A stretch of 64,000 nt of DNA from JBFWUW01 sp050247075. GTDB taxonomy: Bacteria; Planctomycetota; Planctomycetia; Pirellulales; JBFWUW01. The translations under genes and the position numbers were made by a program. The stretch is taken from assembly GCA_050247075.1 (NCBI GenBank), contig JBFWUW010000025.1, forward strand, positions 23,731 to 87,730. Direction: 5' to 3'. The notes below the pieces were generated by a model. That model had not been told where the DNA came from. It ran no database searches and worked only from the letters and a program-made list of their open reading frames with translations. Within the stretch, counting starts at the first letter, position 1. Every line of letters starts with the position of its first letter. Positions 9,321 through 18,492 of this stretch are shown piece after piece.

Positions 9321-12300
9321 CTATCGTGGCGGCGGATTTGCCCGCACACGGATGGGCTGGACCGGGGCAGCCCGGCGAATGGGGATGGCTTGCAGGGGAA
9401 TAGCTTCGGCCTGGACTTCAATCACCGGTACGGCATTTTGCACCGCTTGAAGACCGGCACGGTTAGCCGCAGCCCTGTTTGCCGCAGCCGGCTCAATATC
9501 GGCTAACGCATCGCCGCCGTCCGCCTCGGCCCGAGACTGTTTCTTGTCTTCGGCGTTGTCGACGGCCTTGCCGGTAAACTTCAGTGTGATGACTTGCTGC
9601 GGCAGCCGTAAATCGACGGTCTGCTGGTCCGGGTGCGCAACCAGGTCAAACTGCCCGATGTTGTTGGGAGGCTCATCTCGATAGACGATGCGGCCGTTAC
9701 GCTTGTCCAGGCACAACAGCGACATCGTGGTGGTGATATTGTTCTGGTTGTTGGGGTCGCGCTTGTAAATGTGCGCGGCAAAGACCAGCACAGGCAACTC
9801 AGACGCCTGATTCAGCAGCAATCCCTGATGTTCCACCTTGGTGGCCCACAATTGCTTGCCGGTCTTGCGGTCGAAGCCGTAAACTCGGCCATGAATCTGC
9901 GGATTATCAACGCCCCCCGGAATAGGATTGATTCCGGCGAACTTGGGATTGTTCTGCATCGGCGTATTGGCCACCAGCAGGAAACGGTCGCGCATAGGCA
10001 GCACGTAAATCTCGCTTAAGGTGGCTTCGCGCTCGACGGGGCTCTTGGTGAGGATCGAGCCATCCTCCAGCTTCAGCAGGGTGAACATGCCATCCTGCTC
10101 CATGATTCCCACGCTTTCCTGGCCAACCACCCAGGCTTTCGCCCCCAACGAGGTTTGATGCGACCAGAGATCGGTCTGCGTCCAAGGGTCGATCATTTTG
10201 ACTTGGACTTTGCCATTGGTCTGCATCCAAGCCAAAATATCGCGGCCGATGATCGCCATGCGTTCATTCGTGGCGGGTAACGGCCGGCGGCCAAGTTCAA
10301 CGCCATCGCTGGCGCGCAACACCAGGGCCTGGTTCTCCTCCGCCACGAAAATGTACTCGTCATCGCCAAACAACTGGCTGGATGGATTGATCCCTTGGCG
10401 AATCCACAGCGGCTCGCCCGTCAGCGGATCTAGCGCCATCAACCGCCGGCCTTGCAGCACACAGACGTAGTCGTCGGAACAAGGGCCGATCATGCCCAGT
10501 TGCCGGCCGCTGGCATCGGTGGTGATCATCCGCGCCTGGCCCCCCCAAGGCACCGTCACGCGCATTTGGTTGATGCCAAACTGAAACGGATTGATGCCGG
10601 GCATGGTGTTGCTTAGGTCTTGCTTCCACAACACGCGGGCGGAACCTTTGGCCCCTCCTAACGTGTCGATGGCCGCTACTTGAAAGCCGATCGTTACGAT
10701 CAACAAGTGCCCGTTCAACCGGGCACGATTGGCACCAGGGTTGTGGATGCCAAAATTGTTCTGCTGCGAAACCTCGGCCAGAGGCAGTTGCCACAGTACC
10801 CGGTTCAAGGAGTCCCGACCGCTAATGGTATTCTGCTGGTCGATGCCGACCGTCATATCGGCTTGCAATTGCGGATATACCGATTGCAGGTCCACATTGA
10901 ACGAGCGAATACTTTGCCCTTGTTGGGCATTCTTGGTGACTTCAACCGCGCCCGCCGGCCAGGGCGATTCTGGCGACAGCAACTTGCGCACCGGGCTGTC
11001 AGCCTGCAAACCGTCCAGCAGTTGCTGGCCGGTTAGGCCGTCCACTAGTTGTTCATCGCGGAACTTGTCGGCCAGATTTTCCAAGTAAACAGCGGCTTGC
11101 TCGGGCCGGTCCAAGTGCTGCATCATCGCCGCCAGACGCGCCAGCGCTTTGCCCGCCGCTTCGCGGTCATCGGTACGTGCCACGCGGCGCGACAGCAGTT
11201 CGATTTCCAAGGCCGACTCGCGTTCCGACAATCGCGAAGCCAACTCCTGGCGGGCCGTATTGGCCGTGGGGTGCATGCCAAAGAACTTCAAGAACTGCCG
11301 CAGTTCGTCCTCCGTCCCCGCTTCGCGAGCCAAGGCGGCTTGCAGGCGGTCGGCGATCATTCCGTCCATCTTGAGCCGGTCGGCCTCCACCACGGTCTCG
11401 CGCAGCGCGGCCAGGCGGGCCTGGACCCAACGGTCGCGGCGAACCTGCAGGCCAGGCTCCACGCGGGCTAGTCCCGGCCCGTCCAACTTAAGAGCGGCCA
11501 GGCGCATGTATGCATCGAAAGCCGGCAGATGCTCGCCGGCGGCGTGCAGGCCCGCGGCCATTAGCCGCAAATAATTGTCCCACTGCGATGGGGCACTCAC
11601 CAGCGATTCGATCTCATTGGAATGGCCGCGATAGGCGGCAAAGTCGGTGCGCAGGCCTTCCAGCAAGGCATCTACCAGCAGGTCCTTGGCCCGCGGATCG
11701 TCTCGCAACGCCAGCGAACGGCGCAGCTGCTCGGCGGCTTCGTCAATCTGGCCGGCGTCCAATAACAACTCGCCCCGCAGGGCCAGCGCCTCGGGATCAT
11801 CAGGATTCTTTTTCAGAGTCTCGGCGACTTGCCGTTCGATCTCGGCCGATTGGTAAAAGCAGTCTACCGATTCCACCCCTTGGGAAATAACGGCCCCTTG
11901 GTGGCAGATCAAATTTCCCGGAATTAGCCCCTGGCGCGAACGTGCCCGTTCCAGTTCCTTGCCGGTGGCAATGTCCAGCGTCAGGACTTCGGCGCTATTC
12001 AGCGGCAGATAATACCGCCCGCCATTGGCGAATCCCCGTCCGCTCGGCGCGCCGGAGGAGGCCAAGCCGCATTCCCATGCTTGCGTTCCGTCGTCCAACT
12101 TAAAGGCTCGGACAGCCGTCCGCCCAACCACCACCGCCAGACCTTCCTCGACACAAGCCAAGTACAGCCCATCTTTGTGGGTATCGCGGTCTTGCTCCCA
12201 GGCCAACTCGCCGTCGGTCAGCCGTAGGCAGATAATTTTGTCCGATTCCACCGGAGTCAGAATGGCCTTGCCGTCGGCAATCGTCACGCTAGAGTCGATC

Positions 12301-14147
12301 CAGTTGTCGCGGCCTTCTTGATTGCCATCGTTGCCCAAACCCATCCGCATCATGGCGATGCGGTTTGCCCGATTAAGGACGTTGCCGCCGTTGGCCCGGG
12401 CAAAGGTCCGGCCCCACAGCAACGAGCGCGTCGTCAGGTCTACGCCCACCACCACGCCGGCACCCGTGGGGCAGACCATCACGCCATCGGCATACGAAGG
12501 GGAGACGCCAGCCAGGCGGCGCTCGTTGTTGTCAAATACCGATGTCTCGACAACAGCCAAGGGGAGCGACCACTCGACCAGTTTCTCACCCCGAAAGGGA
12601 TCTTTCTTGGGATCGATGGCCAACAGGCGAATCTCGCCCTTGGCCTCGGCCAGGACGTACAACCGTCCACCCAGCGGTAGCGGGGCACCCAGAAAGAACG
12701 TGCCAGCCTCGGGAAATTCCTCGTCACCCGCCGGTCCCCCCAGCGACCACTTCAGCTTGCCTTGCGTGGAAAGCTCATGCGCGGCCAGCCGATTGAACTT
12801 TCTCACCGACGAATCGGGGCGGCGGCGGCCGTTGAGCTGCACCACCATCCGCTGGCCATTGTTGTTGTTCGGCACACTGGTCAGGCCCAAGTCCTCGATA
12901 GAATAGACGTATTCACCATCGCTGCTCAAGGTGCCAAACGTGTTGTCTTCCCACAAACGCTGATCGAGCGCGTTGGAGAGATTAAAGGCGGCTTGCGGCT
13001 GTAGCGGCTTGCGCCCCTCGAACATGCCTTCAATCTGTTCGTCGATCTTGACCTCCCAAATGCGCTTGCCCGTTGCGAAATCAACCGCCAACAATTGTTG
13101 CGAGGTCCGCATCAAGATCAGCTCGCCCACGGCCAGCGGGTGCAGCGCCGGTATGCCGCTGACGTTCTGGTCGAGGTGGTTCTCGCGCAACTGGCCCACG
13201 AACTCCATCAGATTGGGGTCGTCTGTCACCGGCACCCGCCAGCGATAATTCAACAGCGGCCGGCCGCCATTGCTGGCGACGTTGCGGGTCGCCCCGCCGC
13301 GGAACATGGCCCACTGTTCCAATTCTTGGCCGTGCAGCGTGGGACGCTCCCCAGCCAACTTGACAAGCCAAGAGTCAATCTCGCTTTCCGTTTCAAACAA
13401 CCGCGTCTCTCGGCCGGCGATTTGCAACCGGGCGTCTGGCTGGCGGCTCTTGAGATCGACCAGCACGCGCCTCGCGGCATCGTCAATTCCCGACCAATGC
13501 CAACACAACGCCAAACGGTACGAGAGCTCCGGCTCATACACGTCGCGGGCGGCGGGTGTTTGCACCAACCGGTCAAAAGCCAGCGCCGCGGCCAGCGGCC
13601 GGCCATGTTCCATGTGGTACAGACCCAGCAAATGCGTGGCGTCGTAACCAGCTTGCGTATGAAAGAACTGCCGCACGACCCCTTCCAGCCCTGTCACGCT
13701 TCCCTGGCCAACCGCTTGTTCCAGAAGCTGCTCCGCCGATTTGCCAAATTGAAGTTCGTAGGCATCGTGCCCCGCCTTGGACATGCTGCCCACCAAGCGC
13801 TGCGCCTCGGCCTTCAGGAATCGAACGCGTTCATTCCCCTGTTTGGGGAGCGCGCCGTCTTGATCGCCATTTAGAATCTCGCCCAACAGTCGGACTGCTT
13901 CGGCAAAGCGTTCCTCGGCCAGCAGCTTTTCGGCCTGGCTTAGCACAATGAGCTGTTCGCGCTCGGGCTGCACGAAGGTCGCTTCCGCGTCTCCTTCGCT
14001 TTCTTCATCCGCCTGGACCGCCACGCCATTGATGCGGACCTTGGCCTGGATTTTGACTTGGGCCAGGGCCGGAACGGTGCTCCAGGCGCAAAAACAGGCA
14101 CTGGCGGACAAAAAAAACGCAAATCGTGGGGCGGAACGCGGATCCAT
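9321..14147 (-). CDS. Giant exported PQQ-type beta-propeller and TPR protein
   Basis: The protein has 1608 residues. A signal peptide (about 1-29) leads into a helical TPR-like region, where the AEKLLAEERFAEAVRLLGEIL stretch is typical. Two long segments of PQQ-like propeller blades follow, with repeated pairs such as LLAVDFATGKRIWEVKID, LTLDIATGKELER and VYGFDRKTGKQLWATK. Between them is another TPR block (around 820-900, LALRGELLLDAGQIDEAAEQL). The C-terminus is low-complexity. The ATG at 14147 has a strong AGGAGG site 9 nt upstream. Such giants are common in Pirellulales, probably periplasmic and protein-binding rather than quinoprotein enzymes; no enzymatic residues are evident. It is the first gene of the MoxR cluster. 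Confidence 0.85.
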   Translation of the reverse strand: MDPRSAPRFAFFLSASACFCAWSTVPALAQVKIQAKVRINGVAVQADEESEGDAEATFVQPEREQLIVLSQAEKLLAEERFAEAVRLLGEILNGDQDGALPKQGNERVRFLKAEAQRLVGSMSKAGHDAYELQFGKSAEQLLEQAVGQGSVTGLEGVVRQFFHTQAGYDATHLLGLYHMEHGRPLAAALAFDRLVQTPAARDVYEPELSYRLALCWHWSGIDDAARRVLVDLKSRQPDARLQIAGRETRLFETESEIDSWLVKLAGERPTLHGQELEQWAMFRGGATRNVASNGGRPLLNYRWRVPVTDDPNLMEFVGQLRENHLDQNVSGIPALHPLAVGELILMRTSQQLLAVDFATGKRIWEVKIDEQIEGMFEGRKPLQPQAAFNLSNALDQRLWEDNTFGTLSSDGEYVYSIEDLGLTSVPNNNNGQRMVVQLNGRRRPDSSVRKFNRLAAHELSTQGKLKWSLGGPAGDEEFPEAGTFFLGAPLPLGGRLYVLAEAKGEIRLLAIDPKKDPFRGEKLVEWSLPLAVVETSVFDNNERRLAGVSPSYADGVMVCPTGAGVVVGVDLTTRSLLWGRTFARANGGNVLNRANRIAMMRMGLGNDGNQEGRDNWIDSSVTIADGKAILTPVESDKIICLRLTDGELAWEQDRDTHKDGLYLACVEEGLAVVVGRTAVRAFKLDDGTQAWECGLASSGAPSGRGFANGGRYYLPLNSAEVLTLDIATGKELERARSRQGLIPGNLICHQGAVISQGVESVDCFYQSAEIERQVAETLKKNPDDPEALALRGELLLDAGQIDEAAEQLRRSLALRDDPRAKDLLVDALLEGLRTDFAAYRGHSNEIESLVSAPSQWDNYLRLMAAGLHAAGEHLPAFDAYMRLAALKLDGPGLARVEPGLQVRRDRWVQARLAALRETVVEADRLKMDGMIADRLQAALAREAGTEDELRQFLKFFGMHPTANTARQELASRLSERESALEIELLSRRVARTDDREAAGKALARLAAMMQHLDRPEQAAVYLENLADKFRDEQLVDGLTGQQLLDGLQADSPVRKLLSPESPWPAGAVEVTKNAQQGQSIRSFNVDLQSVYPQLQADMTVGIDQQNTISGRDSLNRVLWQLPLAEVSQQNNFGIHNPGANRARLNGHLLIVTIGFQVAAIDTLGGAKGSARVLWKQDLSNTMPGINPFQFGINQMRVTVPWGGQARMITTDASGRQLGMIGPCSDDYVCVLQGRRLMALDPLTGEPLWIRQGINPSSQLFGDDEYIFVAEENQALVLRASDGVELGRRPLPATNERMAIIGRDILAWMQTNGKVQVKMIDPWTQTDLWSHQTSLGAKAWVVGQESVGIMEQDGMFTLLKLEDGSILTKSPVEREATLSEIYVLPMRDRFLLVANTPMQNNPKFAGINPIPGGVDNPQIHGRVYGFDRKTGKQLWATKVEHQGLLLNQASELPVLVFAAHIYKRDPNNQNNITTTMSLLCLDKRNGRIVYRDEPPNNIGQFDLVAHPDQQTVDLRLPQQVITLKFTGKAVDNAEDKKQSRAEADGGDALADIEPAAANRAAANRAGLQAVQNAVPVIEVQAEAIPLQAIPIRRAAPVQPIRVRANPPPR

Positions 14148-14684
14148 TCGTAGCTTCCTCCTGGCCCGATGTGTCAGGCAACCCTCGCCGAGATCCGCCA
14201 GGCTCGCGCACCGTCTACATGGGCGGCACGCAAAACAAGGGGGAGTACGGCGTTTGAATGAGTAGCGGAGCAGCCGTTAAAAGTTCAGCACGGCTTGCCG
14301 GGCTAACCGTTTCAAATGGCCTAAGCCATTCACTTATAATATCTTACGCACTGCATACAATTTTCGCAATGAAATCGGCCCAGTCCAGGTAAAACAGATC
14401 GCTCTCGGGATGAGAGGTCCGCGGCCCACCTCGACGTTCCACTAGAACGGTTGGCTTCCGCGGGCGGCATTTCCAGCGCAGACTGGCGGTTGGCCGGGTC
14501 TTGCCGGATGTGTTCCGCCGCTTTCCGCAACCGCATCAAGGGCCGCGGAAAACCGGAAAATGCGGCGTTTTTGCATTCCGGAGGGTTGCATTTTCGGGCC
14601 GGTTGTTTTAAATCAACGCACTCCGTTGACGGACGGACAAGTTGTTTTCCCCCATTTTTTTCCTCGCAAGGAGGGCTGTAATCC
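14148..14684. other. Intergenic region between divergent genes (PQQ giant and HU-like)
   Basis: This 537-bp stretch separates divergently transcribed genes and should carry both promoters. No convincing coding frame is present; a long antisense frame across 14330-14974 overlaps the HU gene and looks like chance. A short dyad AATGGC-CTAA-GCCATT lies at about 14315-14330, next to an AT-rich patch. The HU gene has a strong ribosome-binding site just before 14685. Confidence 0.6.
14668..14675 (+). promoter_or_regulatory. Strong Shine-Dalgarno site of the HU-like gene
   Basis: An AAGGAGG core stands about 10 nt before the ATG at 14685 and fixes that start. It is one of the best ribosome-binding sites in the window, which fits a highly expressed nucleoid protein. 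Confidence 0.75.
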
Positions 14685-14996
14685 ATGGCGAAGGCCGCAG
14701 GCAAGAAACCCCCAACCAAGTCCGAGATTCTGGTCGCGATCGCTGAAGCCACCGAGCTCAAGCGTCCGCAAGTTTCGGCCGTGTTGGACGCATTGTCGGA
14801 CGAAATCAAGAAGGCGCTCAAGGGACCGGGCGTTTTCGCCATCCCTGGTTTGGTGAAGATCGAGAAGAAGAAGGTTCCCGCCCGTCCCGCCAAGAAGGGC
14901 GTGATGGTCTTGGGCCAGCTTCGCGATCTCCCAGCCAAGCCCGCATCGGTCAAGATCAAGGTTCGCCCGCTCAAGAATTTGAAGGAAATGATCTAG
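14685..14996 (+). CDS. HU-family nucleoid DNA-binding protein
   Basis: The 103-residue basic protein matches the HU/IHF family: the helical dimerisation half (SEILVAIAEATELKRPQVSAVLDALSDEIKKAL) is followed by the FAIPGLVKIEKKKVPAR beta strand and a lysine-rich end. It would bend and coat DNA. The usual GxNPxTGE segment at the arm is replaced by KKGVMVLGQLRDLPAKPAS, so the beta arm that carries the intercalating proline in classical HU is altered. The gene has a strong ribosome-binding site and is followed 43 bp later by a near-ideal intrinsic terminator, so it is probably monocistronic. Confidence 0.9.
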   Translation: MAKAAGKKPPTKSEILVAIAEATELKRPQVSAVLDALSDEIKKALKGPGVFAIPGLVKIEKKKVPARPAKKGVMVLGQLRDLPAKPASVKIKVRPLKNLKEMI

Positions 14997-15038
14997 CGAA
15001 GATTGGCACCCAGCCAGCCCCCAAGATCAGGCATGCAT

Positions 15039-15115
15039 GGCCGCTCGCTCTCGCCGTTCGTTAGCCGCCGATAATCCTCGGCCAACGAACGGCGAGAGCG
15101 GCGGCCCGTTTTTTT
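15039..15115 (+). terminator. Rho-independent terminator after the HU-like gene
   Basis: A 17-bp perfect stem pairs CGCTCTCGCCGTTCGTT (15046-15062) with its complement at 15084-15100. It is extended outward by a further GGCCGC/GCGGCC stretch with one bulged T. A run of seven T follows at 15109-15115. Stem strength and T-tract are typical of intrinsic termination on the plus strand. Confidence 0.9.
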
Positions 15116-15128
15116 CAGTAAACCTTCC

Positions 15129-16280
15129 ATGATCGTCGCATCTCTGTTGGTGATGGTGGGAGCGGGCTGGCTACTGCTCACCGCGCAGGCCTGGCGCAAT
15201 CTTTTAGCAGCCCCCTCGCTACCGGCGGTGGGCCAATTGCCGACGCCCGCCAAAATGCCGACGGTTAGCGTGGTGATTGCCGCCCGCGATGAAGCGGCCC
15301 GCCTGGAAAACACGATTCGGGGGTTGCTGGCCCAAGGCAATATTGAATTGCAACTGGTCGTGGTGGATGACCGATCGTCCGACGAGACGCCCCAAATCCT
15401 TGGCAATCTGGCCAGGCTTGACGAGCGTATCACGGCAGTCCGCATCGACGAGTTGCCCGCCGGGTGGCTCGGCAAGTGCCACGCCTGTGCGCAAGGGGCC
15501 GCGCGGGCCACGGGCGATTGGCTGCTGTTTACCGATGGCGATATCCACATGCGGCCCGACTGCATCGGCCGGGCCATTGCCGTCGCCGTGCGGGAACAAG
15601 CCGACCACGTGACACTCTGGCCGGCCGTCAACACCATTGGCCCGTTGGCTAGAGCGTCTATTCTGGCCTGGGGCCAATGCCTGGCACTTCATTGTCCGGC
15701 CACGCAAATCAATCGCGACCAGGGCACCAAGGGCGTGGGGATTGGTGCCTTTAACCTGCTCAAGTCCCAATCATATCGCGCGCTCGAGGGGCACGAGCCG
15801 CTGCGGATGGAAGTGGTCGATGATGTCAAACTCGGCCTGTTGGTGCGCCGCGCGGGATTTCGCCAGCGGCTCTATTCCGGTCTTGGCGATATCGAGGCCG
15901 AGTGGGCCCAGAGCGGCTTCGGCGTGATCCGCGCGGTCGAAAAAAACTGGTTCGCCGGCATGAATTACAACTTGCCGCTGACTCTTTTCGTCCTCACCTT
16001 GATTGCCGCAATGTGGCTGCTGGGGCTACTGGGACCGCTGTTGCATCCTTGGGCCGGCGGCTTTGCCCTGGCAGGCTGGCTGTCGCCCATCTTGCCCGCT
16101 ATTTGGCAAGCCAGGCAGGCGGGCTGGCCGCGGCGCGTGGCGATATTGGCACCGCTGGGCTATGCCATGTTCGTGCTGGCGGGCGTCAATTCCACCTTCA
16201 AGACGCTCCGCCAGGGAGGCGTCTGCTGGCGCGGCACGACCTACCCGCTGCGGGAACTTCGCGCCGGCCTGGTGAAATAG
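15129..16280 (+). CDS. Family 2 glycosyltransferase, CrtQ/HpnB-like
   Basis: The 383-residue enzyme has an N-terminal membrane helix (about 1-20) and then a GT-A fold: SVVIAARDEA, the nucleotide-binding VVVDDRSSDET (about 77-87), LPAGWLGKCHAC, and FTDGDIHM (about 134-141) in the place of the DxD motif. VVDDVKLG and three C-terminal hydrophobic segments (from about 275) follow. The GWLGK-type motif and C-terminal helices resemble membrane glycosyltransferases of the CrtQ/HpnB type. The acceptor cannot be told from sequence and no isoprenoid genes are adjacent. It begins 13 bp after the HU terminator and converges on a kinase gene. Confidence 0.85.
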   Translation: MIVASLLVMVGAGWLLLTAQAWRNLLAAPSLPAVGQLPTPAKMPTVSVVIAARDEAARLENTIRGLLAQGNIELQLVVVDDRSSDETPQILGNLARLDERITAVRIDELPAGWLGKCHACAQGAARATGDWLLFTDGDIHMRPDCIGRAIAVAVREQADHVTLWPAVNTIGPLARASILAWGQCLALHCPATQINRDQGTKGVGIGAFNLLKSQSYRALEGHEPLRMEVVDDVKLGLLVRRAGFRQRLYSGLGDIEAEWAQSGFGVIRAVEKNWFAGMNYNLPLTLFVLTLIAAMWLLGLLGPLLHPWAGGFALAGWLSPILPAIWQARQAGWPRRVAILAPLGYAMFVLAGVNSTFKTLRQGGVCWRGTTYPLRELRAGLVK

Positions 16281-16292
16281 CGGATGGAATGG

Positions 16293-16313
16293 TTCGGCGT
16301 TCGGTTCGCCGAA
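16293..16313. terminator. Possible bidirectional hairpin between convergent genes
   Basis: A 7-bp stem TTCGGCG/CGCCGAA with a 7-nt loop fills the 34-bp gap between the convergent glycosyltransferase and kinase genes. No T-run follows on either strand, so termination is only suggested by position. Confidence 0.3.
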
Positions 16314-16314
16314 A

Positions 16315-17670
16315 TTACTGCCCGCCGCGCGCCAGCCACCAGATAACACCCACGATGTTGATGGCCCCCACCACCAGAACGGCTATCAACAGCCACTTTA
16401 GCCGATGTACGGGCGGGACAGCCGGAGCAGCCGGACCGGGATGGGTCTCGGCCTCGCGATGCTTCTGAAACGCCAATGTCTCATCCGTGCCCGAACTGTC
16501 GCCGCGCCGCGGACCGACAGGGCTGTCCATGCGTTGGCTGACGCTCGAACCCGTTCCGATCAATACGGCGGCCCCGCTACTGGCGGTTAGCCCCGACCCA
16601 CCGCGAACGGCCGCCGCCGCCTGCCGGATGACCGGCGAGACCAGCCCGCACGACTCCAGCGCGGTCAGCACTTCCAACATAGAGCCGTACCGGTCGTCGG
16701 GATCCTTGGCCAGCATCCGTTCAAAGACCGCCTCCAGCCCTTCCGAGACAGCGGGCAACAACTTTCGTAACGAGGGGACGGCCGCGCTTTGATGCAGCAT
16801 GACCGTTTGGGTAACGGTCGTACCGGTGAATGGCGGGCGGCCCACCAGCAGAAAAAACAACGTGCAGCCCAGGCTGTAAATGTCAGCGCGAGAGTCAGCC
16901 TCGCGGGTATCGGCGGCTTGCTCGGGTGCCATATAGTCGGCGGTCCCCAGCATTTGGTTTTGCATGGTCAACCGGCCGTTGCCAGCCCCCGGCGCGGGCA
17001 TGCCCTCTTCCACCAGCGCCAGGCCCATATCGAGAATACGGACCACCCCTTTCTTGTCCAGCAACAGATTGGCGGGCTTAATGTCTCGATGGACAACCCC
17101 TTGGCTATGGGCGTGCTCCAAGCCCAGCGCGGCCTGGGCCACGCAATCGACCGCCGCGGCCACCGCCAGCGGCCCCTGGTCGCGCACGTAAGATTTCAAG
17201 TCCTGGCCATCGACATATTGCAGCACCAGGTAGTTGGTCCCCTGGTCGCAGCCGGCATCGTAAGCCGCCACGATGTTTGGATGCTCCAGCCGGGCAGCCG
17301 CCTTGACCTCGCGCTCAAAACGCTGCAGGGCGTCTTTCGATTGCAGCAAATTGTCGGACAAAATCTTCAGCGCTACGGTGCGAGACATGCGGCGGTGCTC
17401 GGCCTTGAAGACATCGCCCATGCCCCCCGCGCCGATCTTCTCCATGATGCGGTAGTCGCCCAGCACCAGGCACTTCGTTTGCCCCTGGAAGATCTGACGA
17501 AGCTGATACTCCGTCAGACGCTTTTGGCGCAACAGTTCATTGGCCAAACCTTGCGCGTCGCGTGTACGGCGGTCGGCGGGAATCGACTGTTGAAACTCGG
17601 CCAGTTCAGACAGCGACATCAGCCGGCTTTCGACCAGTCGGTCGCTCAATTGCGAGATCGTCAAGGGCAT
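16315..17670 (-). CDS. Membrane-anchored Ser/Thr protein kinase
   Basis: The 451-residue protein begins with the planctomycete-type N-terminal extension (LANELLRQKRLTEYQLRQI) ahead of a PknB-like kinase domain. Visible motifs are the glycine loop GAGGMGDV (80-87), VALK lysine (about 102), HRDIKPAN (194-201), a DMG in place of DFG (214-216), and the activation segment ending in YMAPEQ. One C-terminal membrane helix (about 426-447) ends six residues before the stop with no extracellular sensor, so the catalytic domain is cytosolic. All catalytic residues appear present, so it is probably active. Its target is unknown. Confidence 0.93.
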   Translation of the reverse strand: MPLTISQLSDRLVESRLMSLSELAEFQQSIPADRRTRDAQGLANELLRQKRLTEYQLRQIFQGQTKCLVLGDYRIMEKIGAGGMGDVFKAEHRRMSRTVALKILSDNLLQSKDALQRFEREVKAAARLEHPNIVAAYDAGCDQGTNYLVLQYVDGQDLKSYVRDQGPLAVAAAVDCVAQAALGLEHAHSQGVVHRDIKPANLLLDKKGVVRILDMGLALVEEGMPAPGAGNGRLTMQNQMLGTADYMAPEQAADTREADSRADIYSLGCTLFFLLVGRPPFTGTTVTQTVMLHQSAAVPSLRKLLPAVSEGLEAVFERMLAKDPDDRYGSMLEVLTALESCGLVSPVIRQAAAAVRGGSGLTASSGAAVLIGTGSSVSQRMDSPVGPRRGDSSGTDETLAFQKHREAETHPGPAAPAVPPVHRLKWLLIAVLVVGAINIVGVIWWLARGGQ

Positions 17671-17743
17671 GGCGGGGGGACCAACGCAAGGCGGGAAGAC
17701 GCCCGATTGTAGCCGCCCTATCGGGGGGAAATCAAGCTTTAGT

Positions 17744-18379
17744 TCAATTCAATTCGCGGATTTGCACTTTTCGAAAGTCTAGTCGCGAGCCATGGTTTTG
17801 CAGGCCTATATGGCCCGACTTCCGGGAAATGCCGGGGTTGCTGGCTTGTTTGTCCTGGGCCTGGGATAAGTCGGTATCGACAACGGTCTGGCCGTTCAGC
17901 GCGACCGTTACCTGGGGACCAGCGCAGCGGATGCTCATCGACTGCCATTCGCCCGGCTTCTTGGTCGAACCCCGTTTGGCCGCGGCGACCTTATAAACAC
18001 TGCCGCAATACTGGCCCGGTTCCAGGTTGGCGTATTGGGCATCGTCGTCGTCCAAAATCTGGACCTCCATGCCGTCAATCCACGGCTGCCCTTCCCGCGG
18101 AGCACGAATAAACACGCCGCTGTTCCCCCCCGCCGGCAGCTTAAACTCCAGCCGCAACTCAAAGTTGCCGTATTCCTTGTCAGTCGAGAGCCAGCCCCCC
18201 CCCTTGCCCGTCGTGAACACGCCATCCCCCTCCACGCCCCAACTTTCAGCCGGCCCATCCACGGGCGTCCACCCGGCCAAATCCTGGCCATTGAAGAGCG
18301 GCTTGAATTCCGGCTCGGCGGCGTTCGCAGCCAAGGACAGAAACAACACCGGGAGGGCCATCAAGTAGATGCGAATCAT
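17744..18379 (-). CDS. DUF1080 / 3-keto-disaccharide hydrolase domain protein
   Basis: The 211-residue protein has a signal peptide (about 1-20, ending SLAANA) followed by one DUF1080 domain. The hallmark FKPLFNGQDLAGW, the SGVFIRAP stretch, the DGMEVQILDD segment and a final GHIGLQNHG are all clear. DUF1080 proteins have a concanavalin-like fold, and some hydrolyse 3-keto-glycosides; planctomycetes carry many secreted paralogues. I chose the ATG at 18379 because upstream codons in the frame do not resemble a signal peptide and the homologous body begins just after it. No partner dehydrogenase is adjacent. Confidence 0.9.
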   Translation of the reverse strand: MIRIYLMALPVLFLSLAANAAEPEFKPLFNGQDLAGWTPVDGPAESWGVEGDGVFTTGKGGGWLSTDKEYGNFELRLEFKLPAGGNSGVFIRAPREGQPWIDGMEVQILDDDDAQYANLEPGQYCGSVYKVAAAKRGSTKKPGEWQSMSIRCAGPQVTVALNGQTVVDTDLSQAQDKQASNPGISRKSGHIGLQNHGSRLDFRKVQIRELN

Positions 18380-18492
18380 GGAAGTACCTGAAGATGAGGG
18401 AACGATGCAAAAAGCGGGAAGAACCATCAAAGCCGCGACGCACACGATCATAGTCGCTGGTACGGCCGCTGCTAGCACCCAGGGGGCAGCGG

